From Nitrospira sp. (GTDB lineage Bacteria > Nitrospirota > Nitrospiria > Nitrospirales > Nitrospiraceae): a stretch of 40,190 bases of DNA. Positions 8,146 through 16,703 of this stretch are shown in pieces. The notes beneath the pieces were generated by a model that saw only the letters and a list, made by a program, of their open reading frames with translations, did not search any database and was not told the origin of the DNA. How positions within the stretch are numbered: position 1 is the stretch's first letter; each line of letters opens with the position of its first letter. The position numbers were made by a program, and so were the translations under genes. The stretch spans positions 1 through 40,190 of the forward strand of contig JADYYH010000007.1 of assembly GCA_020853775.1 (NCBI GenBank), read 5' to 3'.

Positions 8146-9075
8146 ATGGCGCGTACACAAGGCATGGTGAGATGGATACTCTGCGCGGCGCTGTTCGGGA
8201 CGAGCGGCCCTCTGTATGCGCTCGACGTGGCGGACGTCGTTCGTGAATGGACCCCTGAAGGGAAGAAGCTGGCGATGGAACGTGCCAAGTTGCCGGCGCA
8301 TGACGAGATGGTTCGTATTCCAGCCGGTGAGTTCCTCATGGGAAGCGACCGGAAGGTCGACAAAAATTCCTACCTGGCCGAGTTCCCGCAACGCAAAGTG
8401 TATGTAGATGCCTACGACATCGACAAATACGAAGTGACGACCGTGCAGTTTCTCAAATATGTGCTGGCCCATGATCTCGGCCCCTTGATCGATTGGCAGT
8501 ACGACGGCGGGAATTTCCAGGAGACCATGGTCAGCCATCCGGTGATGCATGTCTCCTGGTTCGACGCAGAGGCCTACTGCAAGTGGGCGGGAAAACGATT
8601 GCCCACCGAAGCCGAATGGGAAAGGGCCGCCCGTGGTGAAGACGGCCGCATTTATCCCTGGGGCAATCAAATGGCAGGACTGTCGCGGGCGAATTTCGGA
8701 CGGACCGGTTTGTCCGGGCCGGTGCGGGATCGTCCGGAACGGCTGTTACTCTATCCGCCGATTATCTCGGTTGATAAGTATGACAATGCGATCAGCCCCC
8801 ATGGTGTGTTTCAGATGGCCGGGAATGTGGCCGAATGGGTCAACGACTGGTATGACCCGAAATACTACGCCAGCGCGCCGGATAAAAACCCCAAAGGTCC
8901 TGAAACCGGCAGTCAGCGAAGTTTTCGCGGCGGCGGATGGATCGATAGCACGCCGAGCGTGCGCGTCGCGCAGCGCAATGGGACGGATCCGAATACCAAG
9001 ATGAACTGGATGGGGTTCCGCTGTGCGCGGGATGTGAATGAATCGGCTGGCGCGCCCCAGGCTGAAGCGAAATAG
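8146..9075 (+). CDS. Exported SUMF1/FGE-fold protein lacking the oxidase cysteines
   Basis: A 309-residue protein with a signal peptide (residues 1-25) and one formylglycine-generating-enzyme-fold domain. Landmarks are MVRIPAGEFLMGSD, DAYDIDKYEVTTVQFLKYV, HPVMHVSWFDAEAYCKWAGKRLPTEAEWERAARG, MAGNVAEWVNDWYDPKYY and the final MNWMGFRCARD. In true FGE the segment after R-x-x-RGG carries two copper-binding cysteines; here it reads FRGGGWIDSTPSVRVAQR with none. It is therefore probably a non-oxidase member, such as a binding or scaffold role or another hydroxylase-type SUMF family. AAAGGAG precedes the ATG. It shares its C-terminal half closely with the protein at 9999-10838 (both have WVNDWYDPKYY), so the two are likely paralogues. 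Confidence 0.88.
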   Translation: MARTQGMVRWILCAALFGTSGPLYALDVADVVREWTPEGKKLAMERAKLPAHDEMVRIPAGEFLMGSDRKVDKNSYLAEFPQRKVYVDAYDIDKYEVTTVQFLKYVLAHDLGPLIDWQYDGGNFQETMVSHPVMHVSWFDAEAYCKWAGKRLPTEAEWERAARGEDGRIYPWGNQMAGLSRANFGRTGLSGPVRDRPERLLLYPPIISVDKYDNAISPHGVFQMAGNVAEWVNDWYDPKYYASAPDKNPKGPETGSQRSFRGGGWIDSTPSVRVAQRNGTDPNTKMNWMGFRCARDVNESAGAPQAEAK

Positions 9076-9115
9076 CTGCGGGTGGCATTCCCGTCGGATG
9101 GCTAGGCCGAGGCGC

Positions 9116-9958
9116 TCAGGATGCTCGCTTCGCAGCCAGAAGCCGCTGAGCCTGTTCGCTCGTTTCCTTCACCAGAATACCCATCTTCCCGTGCGAGGGT
9201 TCAAAATCGACGGGAAGGCCGTAGCTGCGGATTCGTTCGCTCGCCGTCGGGCCGATGGAGGCGACGACGAGCTTGCTGCAGGCTTCCTTGAATGGACCGG
9301 TTCGGCCTTCCTGTTCTGCCAGCTGCATCATGTGATCGAGCTGGGCGGCGTTGGTGATGAGCATGACCTGGACTTGCCCTGCCAGAATCCGACTCAACGC
9401 ATGCGTCATCGGCGCGGTGTCTTCCGGGAGAGCCCACCGATAGATGGGCACCGGAGTGACCTGTGCTCCACGCTGTTTGAGGGCGTCTAATAAGTCCCGA
9501 TTCGAGACCCCGTATTCTTGCACCGCGACACGCAAGCCTTTTACGGGTCGGGAGGCGTCCAAGGTCGAGACGACGTCCATCCAGGTATTCGGCTCCGGGA
9601 CGGTCAAGGTCGCTTGGAACCCCAGCGCCTTGAGCGCGGCGACTGGTTTAGGACCACGGGCGATCAGGACGGTGTTCTTCAACGCCGTGGCCACGTCGCG
9701 GTTGGCGTAGCGACTCTGGAGGATCTCAAAGAGGGCGGTGGTGCCGGCGCCGGTCATCAGCACCAGCACGTCGAGCCCTTGCTTCAGCAGTTGTTCGCCA
9801 AACAGTAACGCCGCCGAATTGTCTTCCAGCGGAATTTCCCGCATCGCCGGCGCCACGAGTGGTGTCCCGCCGTGACGCTCAATGAGGCGTGTCATTTCCG
9901 CCGCCATACGCGACTCGAATGACACGACGGTGAACCCGTTAAATCCTGCCGTGGCCAT
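9116..9958 (-). CDS. hemD: Uroporphyrinogen-III synthase
   Basis: HemD closes linear hydroxymethylbilane to uroporphyrinogen III while inverting ring D, feeding haem, sirohaem and cobalamin synthesis. The 280 residues show the two-domain layout: an N-terminal VVSFESRMAAEMTRLIERHGG with VLMTGAGTTALFEIL, and GLRVAVQEYGVSNRDLLDALKQRGAQVTPVPIYRW in the second domain, then VMLITNAAQLDHMM and VVASIGPTASERIRSYGL. HemD sequences are poorly conserved, but VQEYG, the P-x-YRW step and IGPTASE are their usual anchors. It lies 40 bases downstream of a SUMF1-domain gene on the same strand; no other hem genes are in the window. Cytoplasmic, no signal peptide. Confidence 0.88.
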   Translation of the reverse strand: MATAGFNGFTVVSFESRMAAEMTRLIERHGGTPLVAPAMREIPLEDNSAALLFGEQLLKQGLDVLVLMTGAGTTALFEILQSRYANRDVATALKNTVLIARGPKPVAALKALGFQATLTVPEPNTWMDVVSTLDASRPVKGLRVAVQEYGVSNRDLLDALKQRGAQVTPVPIYRWALPEDTAPMTHALSRILAGQVQVMLITNAAQLDHMMQLAEQEGRTGPFKEACSKLVVASIGPTASERIRSYGLPVDFEPSHGKMGILVKETSEQAQRLLAAKRAS

Positions 9959-9998
9959 TGCCCTCTATGCCCCGTCAACCGGCTTCAGGCCGGCTGAG

Positions 9999-10838
9999 CT
10001 ACTTCGCGTCTGCGGCGCAGCGAAAGCCGGTTGATTCGTTTCGCATGGTGGGGTCGCTGTCTACGCGAGTGAAGATACGGACCGTCGGCGTCTCGTTTTG
10101 CCAACCGGCTCCGCGAATGACCTTCTTCTCGCCACTGTCCGGGCCTGGGGGATTCTTGCCGGGGCTCTTTTCGTAGTACTTCGGGTCATACCAGTCGTTG
10201 ACCCATTCCCACACATTGCCCGCCATGTCGTAGACCCCATAGGGGCTTTTGCCTTTTTCGTAACTGCCTACCGGCATCAGGGTCTTTTCCCCGACCCATT
10301 TCTGATTGAAGTTCAGATGTCCGTTCGTGGGTTCCACGTTGCCCCAAGGGAAGCGCCAATCGTTGTTGCCCTTGGCAGCCTTTTCCCATTCCGCTTCGCG
10401 CGGCAGCCGTCGCCCGGCCCACGTGCAGTAGGCGTCGGCATCAGACCAATCGACATTGATCACCGGACGGTCGGCCAGCGAGGCAGGAATACCGAGGCCT
10501 TCCCAGAGATTACGCGTGGGGTTTTTGGGATTTTGCGGAACGCGATGATTCGTGGCTTTGACGAATTCCAGATACCGCGCGTTTGTGATCTCATATTTGT
10601 CGATGTAGAACGGATCGATCTCGATGACGTGGCGCGGATATTCATCGCGTCCGCCGTCACGGTCCCCCGCCGGCACTCCCATGGGATAGGAGCCCGCCGG
10701 AATGAGCACCAGCGGCGCACCGTCTTTTCCCGTGATTTCTTTCGGGAGAGATGCTTGCTCCGCTGCGAATGCATGAAACCCCATACCGTTCAATCCGAGA
10801 AGCGCTACCACTATTGCCAGGACGGATCGTGCCAACAT
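9999..10838 (-). CDS. Second exported SUMF1/FGE-fold protein lacking the oxidase cysteines
   Basis: From the ATG at 10838 the protein has 279 residues: a signal peptide (MLARSVLAIVVALLGLNG..., cleavage near AFAAE) then one SUMF1 domain with LVLIPAGSYPMG, DPFYIDKYEITNARYLEFVKATNH, RPVINVDWSDADAYCTWAGRRLPREAEWEKAAKG, YDMAGNVWEWVNDWYDPKYY and STGFRCAAD. As in the 8146 protein, the position of the catalytic cysteine pair reads IRGAGWQNETPTVRIFTR, with no cysteine. The frame is open upstream to a GTG at 10982, but AAAGGAG before 10838 and the proper signal peptide decide the start. Likely co-transcribed with hemD. It is not a sulfatase-maturing oxidase by its residues; no sulfatase gene is nearby. 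Confidence 0.88.
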   Translation of the reverse strand: MLARSVLAIVVALLGLNGMGFHAFAAEQASLPKEITGKDGAPLVLIPAGSYPMGVPAGDRDGGRDEYPRHVIEIDPFYIDKYEITNARYLEFVKATNHRVPQNPKNPTRNLWEGLGIPASLADRPVINVDWSDADAYCTWAGRRLPREAEWEKAAKGNNDWRFPWGNVEPTNGHLNFNQKWVGEKTLMPVGSYEKGKSPYGVYDMAGNVWEWVNDWYDPKYYEKSPGKNPPGPDSGEKKVIRGAGWQNETPTVRIFTRVDSDPTMRNESTGFRCAADAK

Positions 10839-11009
10839 AGCTCCAAGCTCCTTTGGTTCGAGAGAGTCGATGACCGATCGTACCACAGCCGGGGAGTTTT
10901 CAAACACGGCTGGTTCAGGAAAGAGGCCGGTGGCAGGGGCGGGTGCAGAAGATTGAGGATTGACGGGGTGACAGCCCCCCACCTACTATACGGCCGAGGA
11001 GACTTCGGC

Positions 11010-11435
11010 GTGACGACCCATCGAGGCTTGCGACATCTGGCGCTGCGCGTGACTAATCTTGCCCGGTCGCGCGCCTTCTACGAACATTTTTTGGCCATGA
11101 AGGTGGTCTGGGAACCGGACCCCGACAATGTCTACTTTAGTTCGGGCTGCGACAACCTGGCCTTGCACCAGATCGGCGCGGGGGAGTTGGCGCAGTACCA
11201 GCCTCTCGGGGGCCAGTTGCTCGATCACGTCGGCGTGATTCTCGAGAGCCCCGCCCATGTGGATGAGATGTTTCGCCACGTGCAGCAGGATGCGGCCCAG
11301 TTCGGAGCCACCATCGCCAAGCCGCCCAAACAACATCGTGACGGCAGCTACTCCTTTTATTTCACCGATCCGGACGGCAACGTGATTCAAGCCTTGTACG
11401 AACCGACACTCAGCCGGATGGAACTAAAACTGTAA
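11010..11435 (+). CDS. VOC family (glyoxalase/bleomycin-resistance fold) protein
   Basis: A 141-residue single-domain VOC protein. RHLALRVTNLARSRAFYEHFLAMKVVWEPD at the start and YSFYFTDPDGNVIQALYEP at the end are the two halves of the beta-alpha-beta-beta-beta fold. Candidate metal ligands are His9, His73 (in LDHVGVIL) and Glu131. The reaction cannot be named; the family includes glyoxalases, extradiol dioxygenases and fosfomycin-type transferases. The start is the GTG at 11010, with GAGGAG about 8 bases upstream; the same frame is open far upstream but overlaps the SUMF1 gene on the other strand. The next gene follows after 21 bases and may be in the same operon. Confidence 0.82.
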   Translation: MTTHRGLRHLALRVTNLARSRAFYEHFLAMKVVWEPDPDNVYFSSGCDNLALHQIGAGELAQYQPLGGQLLDHVGVILESPAHVDEMFRHVQQDAAQFGATIAKPPKQHRDGSYSFYFTDPDGNVIQALYEPTLSRMELKL

Positions 11436-11456
11436 GCCTCCCCGCACCCGACGATC

Positions 11457-13076
11457 ATGGGAATCTGGAACACCCTGTCACGCGATCAGTATGTGGGTCT
11501 GGCCCCTTGGGTCTGGGTGCAGCTCGAGAGCAATCAACCGCCCGGGCCGTTTCCGTTTATCGGTGGCGTGGCCCCGGAGGTCGTGGCCAGCTTGCACGAG
11601 GCGCACAGCCTGTTTCTCGCCTGCGTGGAAACCGCGATCAGTGACGTGTTTTCACGGCGTTCGACACTCGGTGATCCCCAGACTAGAATTCGACTTGAAG
11701 ATGCCTATGCCGAACTGGTGAATTCCCGCCGGCAGCTCAGCCAGCACATCACGGCGCGGCGCCAGCCCGACGGACAATTTGTCTGGTCGCATCCGTTCGA
11801 CGCGACGAAATCCGCCACGGTGGTGAATACCGGGCTGCGCATCTTTAATGCGGTAAAACGCCAGGCCATTCCGGTTGCTTTTGACCGCCCAATGGGACCG
11901 TTGGTTGGAAAATTGCTGGGCATGCTGGACGGCACGCAGCAGGCTGGCGCCATTCAGACCATCGTCGCCACTGCCGGTCGGGACGGCGAACGGCTGCTCA
12001 CTCAGTTGATGGAAATGTTTCTTCAATACGAATGCCTGGCGCCGGCTCCGAACCCCTCGATTCGCAACCACTGGTTACAGCATACCGCGGATCGGGACAC
12101 GATTCATCTGGGGCATGCGGCGCTCATGTATCGGCAGCGCGATCAGTTCCTGCTGTTCGATCCCTGGCTGCTCCCCTGGTTTGCGGAATCGAATGTGCCG
12201 AGCCTGTGGGGATCCTTGCTGCCAAAGCCGGCGGCGATTTTTTTGACCCATGATCATGATGACCACGTCGATCCCAGGACGCTGCTGCATGTGCCGAAGG
12301 ATGTCCCGATCGTCATTCCGAGCCGGCGGAACCGAAAGAAGTTTTTCTACGACTATCTTCCGTTGCTGCGGGAATTGGGCTTCACCCATATCATCGAGCT
12401 CGCGCATGGCGAGACCTGGAATTTCGAGGGCGGTGCCGTGGTCTCCGTGCCGTTCTACGGTGAAGATCCCTGCGACCTCGAGATGCCGCGCAATTGTTAT
12501 CTCGTGACCGATCGTGGACAGAATGTGCTGGTGCATGCCGATAGTGGGCCGACAAACAACGGGCGGTCGGCGATCAAGGAGGGCGTCATTCAGCAGTTGG
12601 TCCAGAAATATGGTCCGATCTCCTTAGTGCTGGCTTCGCAGCAGCAGCTGCAAGAAATTCGCAGTTATGCCGCCCATGCGCCCCTGTCTCATCCCGGCCT
12701 CTGGCTCGAGGTGGGCGAAAATGGATATCTCACCAATAGTTACTTGAGTGAGTTATGCGCCACCGCGCAGGCGCAATTGTTCGTCTCCTACGCCACCGGC
12801 GGCGCCGATTGGTACCCGGACCATTTGTCGTTCATGTTCAGTCATCGCAATCCCGCGCGCACCGCATTGCTGACCGCCAACTGGGAGCCGCCGGAAAAAC
12901 TCAAAGATCTTCTGACACAGCACAATTGCCGGTATCATCGCGCTCAGGCGTTGGATCGATTCCGTATGGCCGAGGATGGATCGGTCCAGGTCTCGTCCGC
13001 GGGCGAGACCCTGTCGCCCATGCCACTGTACCGGCTCGATCATGGCGAACCGGCATTTATGAAGCGGGCCAGATAA
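11457..13076 (+). CDS. MBL-fold metallo-hydrolase, large two-domain form
   Basis: A 539-residue cytoplasmic protein. Residues 1-~200 form an alpha-helical domain I do not recognise. From ~205 comes a metallo-beta-lactamase fold: [11 protein letters not shown], then the metal motif THDHDDH (His265, His267, Asp269, His270), VVSVPFYGE, and LVHADSGPT carrying a likely further ligand. The layout recalls UlaG-like or CMP-sialate-hydroxylase-like MBL hydrolases, in which the substrate is not predictable from the fold. It is followed after 22 bases by the nucleotide-sugar epimerase on the same strand, so a role in sugar or glycan metabolism is possible but only inferred. The ATG at 11457 has no clear ribosome site. 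Confidence 0.78.
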   Translation: MGIWNTLSRDQYVGLAPWVWVQLESNQPPGPFPFIGGVAPEVVASLHEAHSLFLACVETAISDVFSRRSTLGDPQTRIRLEDAYAELVNSRRQLSQHITARRQPDGQFVWSHPFDATKSATVVNTGLRIFNAVKRQAIPVAFDRPMGPLVGKLLGMLDGTQQAGAIQTIVATAGRDGERLLTQLMEMFLQYECLAPAPNPSIRNHWLQHTADRDTIHLGHAALMYRQRDQFLLFDPWLLPWFAESNVPSLWGSLLPKPAAIFLTHDHDDHVDPRTLLHVPKDVPIVIPSRRNRKKFFYDYLPLLRELGFTHIIELAHGETWNFEGGAVVSVPFYGEDPCDLEMPRNCYLVTDRGQNVLVHADSGPTNNGRSAIKEGVIQQLVQKYGPISLVLASQQQLQEIRSYAAHAPLSHPGLWLEVGENGYLTNSYLSELCATAQAQLFVSYATGGADWYPDHLSFMFSHRNPARTALLTANWEPPEKLKDLLTQHNCRYHRAQALDRFRMAEDGSVQVSSAGETLSPMPLYRLDHGEPAFMKRAR

Positions 13077-13098
13077 TCTCAGGAAGGGAAGCATCGCT

Positions 13099-14121
13099 AT
13101 GGGGGCTGCGAAGGGATGGGTACTGGTCACCGGGGCTGCGGGATTCATCGGGTCTCATGTGGTCAGGCGATTACTGGATCGCGGGGATTCCGTGCTGGGG
13201 TTGGATAACCTGAACGATTATTACGACGTTCGGCTGAAGGACGCTCGCCTGGCTCGGCTGCAGACGCACCCGCAATTTCAATTCATGAAACTGGACGTAT
13301 CCGACCGTCCTGGCATGGCGGCCCTGTTCGAACAGCAACCCATTCGGCGCGTGGTGCATTTGGCGGCGCAGGCCGGCGTCCGATATTCCCTTGTGAATCC
13401 CCATGCCTATACGGCGAGTAATATCGAAGGATTTCTCAATATTTTGGAAGGCTGCCGGCATCACAAGGTCGAGCACCTGGTGTATGCGTCCACGAGTTCG
13501 GTGTACGGTGGCCATACCAAGATGCCGTTTTCGGTGCATGACAATGTCGACCATCCTGTGTCGCTCTATGCTGCCACCAAAAAGGCCAACGAGTTGATGG
13601 CGCATTGTTATGCGCATCTGTATCGATTCCCGATCACCGGGTTGCGGTTCTTCACGGTCTACGGGCCTTGGGGCCGTCCCGACATGGCGCTGTTCCTCTT
13701 CACCAAGGCGATTCTCGAAGGCAAACCGATCGACGTGTTCAATTACGGGAAGATGCAGCGCGACTTTACCTATGTCGACGATATTGCGGAAGGTGTGTTG
13801 CGGACGCTCGACCGGCCCGCGCAAGTTGACCCACAGTGGTCGAGTGATCAGCCCGATCCCGGTAGCAGTTCGGCGCCCTATCGACTCTACAATATCGGCA
13901 ATAACCAGCCGGTCGATCTCCTGCGATTCATCGAGGTGCTTGAACAGACACTGGGCAAGAAGGCTGAAAAAAATCTCTTGCCCCTCCAAGCCGGCGATGT
14001 GCCGTCGACTTATGCCGATGTGGCGGATCTCATGCGGGATACGGGCTTCAAGCCGGCCACGTCGATCGAAACCGGCATCGCCCGCTTCGTGCAGTGGTAC
14101 CGCGAGTACTACAAAATATAA
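13099..14121 (+). CDS. NAD-dependent nucleotide-sugar epimerase (UDP-glucuronate 4-epimerase-like)
   Basis: A 340-residue short-chain dehydrogenase of the extended type. It has the NAD loop TGAAGFIGS (residues 11-19), [17 protein letters not shown] (typical of UDP-glucuronate 4-epimerases such as CapI/LspL), the serine/threonine region STSSVYG (131-137) and the catalytic pair Tyr157 and Lys161 in [32 protein letters not shown] and [13 protein letters not shown] complete the group signature. It would interconvert UDP-glucuronate and UDP-galacturonate for surface polysaccharide; GDP- or UDP-hexose substrates are less likely. GGAAGGGAAG lies 8 bases before the ATG. Its downstream neighbours are a glycoside-hydrolase-like protein and a membrane glycosyltransferase, which supports a glycan role. 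Confidence 0.88.
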   Translation: MGAAKGWVLVTGAAGFIGSHVVRRLLDRGDSVLGLDNLNDYYDVRLKDARLARLQTHPQFQFMKLDVSDRPGMAALFEQQPIRRVVHLAAQAGVRYSLVNPHAYTASNIEGFLNILEGCRHHKVEHLVYASTSSVYGGHTKMPFSVHDNVDHPVSLYAATKKANELMAHCYAHLYRFPITGLRFFTVYGPWGRPDMALFLFTKAILEGKPIDVFNYGKMQRDFTYVDDIAEGVLRTLDRPAQVDPQWSSDQPDPGSSSAPYRLYNIGNNQPVDLLRFIEVLEQTLGKKAEKNLLPLQAGDVPSTYADVADLMRDTGFKPATSIETGIARFVQWYREYYKI

Positions 14122-14244
14122 GTGTTGGCATGTGGTTCATGCATCTCTCGGATGTTCGACCAACGGTTTACCACGGAGCCGGTCTTTGTGGGCAGCTAGT
14201 ACGGAGTAGTAGGAGAATAGACCGCCGCGAAGAGAACTATTCAC

Positions 14245-16419
14245 ATGCGTTTCTCCCTGACATTTTCCCGCCGCCAATTCTTGAAATCCTTACTAGGGCT
14301 TGGGGCATGGTTATACACCGGGCGTTCCTCCAGGTCAGTCGCCCAATTGGCGGTCGAGTCGAAATTTGACCTCACCCAGCCGTTAATCCACGCACCCTCT
14401 GCACCAAAATTATGGCCGAGGTTTCGGCAAGACTTGGCTGAATGGCGCGAGCAGGCCCGCCGGTCCTCACGGTATAGCGATGCACGATATGGCGAAGAGC
14501 CGGCGCAATGGATGCGTTCGAGCGTTTCAAGTTGTTTTCTCATGCTGTGCGATGCCGACTTCTACGATCAACAGGCGGGACGATTCAAGACAGACGAGTT
14601 CCTTGATGCGGCTGAGAAAGATTTCGGCGGCTTTGACAATCTTCTTCTCTGGCATGCGTATCCCAGACTTGGAGTGGACGACCGCAATCAATTCGACTTT
14701 TATCGTGACATGCCCGGAGGCCTGAACGGGTTGCGTGAGGTTGTGCGGCAGTGTCGTCATCGAGGCGTTCGCGCACTGATCGTGTACAAACCTTGGGATG
14801 TGGGTACTCGCCGCGAGGCTGTCGCGGATGTGGACGCGTTGGGCGATGTGGTACGCGCCGTTGAAGCGGACGGTGTCTATCTCGATACGATGCCTCAGGC
14901 TCCTGAGGGGCTTCGCGCCGTCCTCGACAGGATCCGTCCGGGGCTGGTGATCGAAGGCGAAGGGGTGCTTCCGCTTGAACACATCCACGATCATCAGATG
15001 TCATGGGCCCAGTATTTCGAAGACAGCACAGCCCCGGGGATTCTTAGAAACAAGTGGTTTGAGCGTCGTCATATGATGCATCAGACGGCTCGGTGGAGAC
15101 GGGACCGTTCCGAACAGCTCCATATCGCCTGGATGAACGGGAGCGGGATGGTGGTGTGGGAAAACGTGTTTGGTTCGTGGGTCGGCTGGTCGGTGCGGGA
15201 TCGTTCGACGTTGCGCACCATGTTGCCGATTCAACGACGCTTTGCCGCTCTCTTCTCAGGTGAAGGATGGACGCCGCTTGTTCACACAGAGTCCGCGAAT
15301 GTGTATGCCACGCTCTGGGAGGGAGCGGGCATCAGATTATGGACGTTGGTGAATCGCGCGGACACCCCCGTTTCAGGGCTGCTGCTGAAGGTGCCGGCTG
15401 CAAGGGATACGACCTACTACGATATCTGTGCCGGACAAGCCTTGTCCCCACGTCTGCAAGAAGGAATGGTGTGCCTCCAAGGCATGCTCGCGCCTCGTGG
15501 AATTGGTGGATTCGTGGCTGGACCTTCTGCCTCATTGGGCACCGACTTCCCTCAATTTTTGGCGACGCAGCGAGGCCTTTACCATCGTGGAGCCATGTCC
15601 ACAGAGTTTCCCACGCGTCCCGTCCTTGTACGTGAGCAACCCCCGGAAATTGCCGGGCAGATTCATGCTCACCATCACAACATGATGAAGATTCCCTCGG
15701 CGCGCGTGACCTTACGCATGCAATTGAAGACGAGAGAATGCGGGTTCTATGGAAATGAAATGGACCATGATGAACTCTATGGGAATTTCCATAAGCCCCG
15801 GACGTTCGAACGCACGCTCGCACTTCCCGCGTATGCCATCGATGTCGCGCCGGTGACCAATGCTCAGTATGCGGAGTTTCTTCTTGCCACGCAGTACGAA
15901 CCGCGCTTCTCCACGAATTTCCTTCGACATTGGATTGGCGGGAAACCGCCTGCCGGCAAGGAAGACCATCCTGTTGTGTACGTCTGCTTGGATGATGCAC
16001 GAGCCTATGCGCAATGGGCCGGTAAGGTGATCCCCACCGAAGAACAGTGGCAATATGCGGCCCAGGGGCAGACGGCCTGGACGTATCCATGGGGGGACAC
16101 CATGGAGCCGGGACGATGCAATGGTGGAGAAACCGGAGGCACCACGAGTGTCACAGCATTTCCCTCCGGACGATCGCCGTTCGGATGTTACGACATGTGC
16201 GGCAATGTATGGGAATGGACGGAGAGCGAACGCACGGATGGACGAACGCGTTTCTGCATGATTCGCGGAGGATCTTATTATCGCGCGCAGGGTTCCCATT
16301 GGTACATGGATGGCGGCCCGCAACCGACCGATTTTGCCGCCAAGTTTCTGCTCATGTGGCCGGGGCTGGATCGCTGCGCAACCATCGGCTTTCGGTGCGT
16401 GTCTCGCACGCTCGACTAA
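14245..16419 (+). CDS. Tat-exported fusion: glycoside-hydrolase-like barrel plus SUMF1 domain
   Basis: A 724-residue protein of unusual build. Residues 8-14 read SRRQFLK, a clean twin-arginine signal, followed by a hydrophobic stretch, so the folded protein is exported by Tat. Residues ~90-420 resemble a TIM-barrel glycoside hydrolase: FDNLLLWHAYP, a helix GLREVVRQCRHRGVRALIVYKPWD, and DGVYLDT with Asp214 at the end of a strand, a usual position for a catalytic acid; then VIEGEGVLP. Residues ~480-722 are a SUMF1/FGE-fold domain (YAIDVAPVTNAQYAEFL, DHPVVYVCLDDARAYAQWAGKVIPTEEQW, MCGNVWEWTE, TIGFRCVSR). The FGE cysteine site reads MIRGGSYYRAQGSHWYMD, without cysteines. I cannot name the sugar or the family number. 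Only a weak ribosome site precedes the ATG. Base composition from here to 18.9 kb looks less GC-rich than the flanks by eye. Confidence 0.75.
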   Translation: MRFSLTFSRRQFLKSLLGLGAWLYTGRSSRSVAQLAVESKFDLTQPLIHAPSAPKLWPRFRQDLAEWREQARRSSRYSDARYGEEPAQWMRSSVSSCFLMLCDADFYDQQAGRFKTDEFLDAAEKDFGGFDNLLLWHAYPRLGVDDRNQFDFYRDMPGGLNGLREVVRQCRHRGVRALIVYKPWDVGTRREAVADVDALGDVVRAVEADGVYLDTMPQAPEGLRAVLDRIRPGLVIEGEGVLPLEHIHDHQMSWAQYFEDSTAPGILRNKWFERRHMMHQTARWRRDRSEQLHIAWMNGSGMVVWENVFGSWVGWSVRDRSTLRTMLPIQRRFAALFSGEGWTPLVHTESANVYATLWEGAGIRLWTLVNRADTPVSGLLLKVPAARDTTYYDICAGQALSPRLQEGMVCLQGMLAPRGIGGFVAGPSASLGTDFPQFLATQRGLYHRGAMSTEFPTRPVLVREQPPEIAGQIHAHHHNMMKIPSARVTLRMQLKTRECGFYGNEMDHDELYGNFHKPRTFERTLALPAYAIDVAPVTNAQYAEFLLATQYEPRFSTNFLRHWIGGKPPAGKEDHPVVYVCLDDARAYAQWAGKVIPTEEQWQYAAQGQTAWTYPWGDTMEPGRCNGGETGGTTSVTAFPSGRSPFGCYDMCGNVWEWTESERTDGRTRFCMIRGGSYYRAQGSHWYMDGGPQPTDFAAKFLLMWPGLDRCATIGFRCVSRTLD

Positions 16420-16516
16420 CAGACGTCGCCGCCCCAGAACTGCCGGCGATGGAATGGCCGTCAGGCTGCTAAAACCCCCGCAGCAAGTACACTGCAACCG
16501 GCGCCTTCTCGATTAC

Positions 16517-16595
16517 GCGGGAGCCTCGCAACACCGGAAATTTGAACTGCTGTTTGGAGCCGCCGGCTCTTGGCCGAAAGTCGGTGGGTTCCCGC
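16517..16595 (+). promoter_or_regulatory. Nested RNA fold in the leader of the membrane glycosyltransferase
   Basis: Three stacked helices can be drawn by eye: P1 GCGGGA (16517-16522) with TCCCGC (16590-16595); P2 CACCG (16532-16536) with CGGTG (16582-16586); and a hairpin GAGCC (16557-16561) with GGCTC (16565-16569) inside. The element ends about 43 bases before a strong ribosome site and lies wholly in the 284-base gap between genes. It does not match a riboswitch class I can recall. Chance pairing is possible in GC-rich DNA. Confidence 0.35.
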
Positions 16596-16646
16596 ATCCG
16601 ACGAATGAAATAGTTGTATGTAATATCACTTCTCAGAAGGAGAATT

Positions 16647-16655
16647 ATGAAGTAG
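16647..16655 (+). other. Two-codon start-stop ORF (Met-Lys-stop) behind a strong ribosome site
   Basis: AGAAGGAGAATT precedes ATG AAG TAG: a near-perfect ribosome site (AAGGAG, 16638-16643) with ideal spacing to an ATG that is stopped after one more codon. The large glycosyltransferase frame starts 48 bases later at 16704. It may be a regulatory mini-ORF, a relic of a lost start, or chance. The remainder of the gap (16420-16703) contains the RNA fold described separately and no gene. Confidence 0.35.
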
Positions 16656-16703
16656 GGTGCGCGGTGAACGTGCTGCTATCTATGTCCTGCCGAGAAAAGA
16701 CAC

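Noticed and set aside
10839..10982. Longer N-terminus for the minus-strand SUMF1 gene
   Set aside because: A proper signal peptide and ribosome site begin at 10838.
10098..11009. Upstream extension of the VOC gene frame over the SUMF1 gene
   Set aside because: It overlaps a real gene on the other strand; the GTG at 11010 with GAGGAG fits the domain start.
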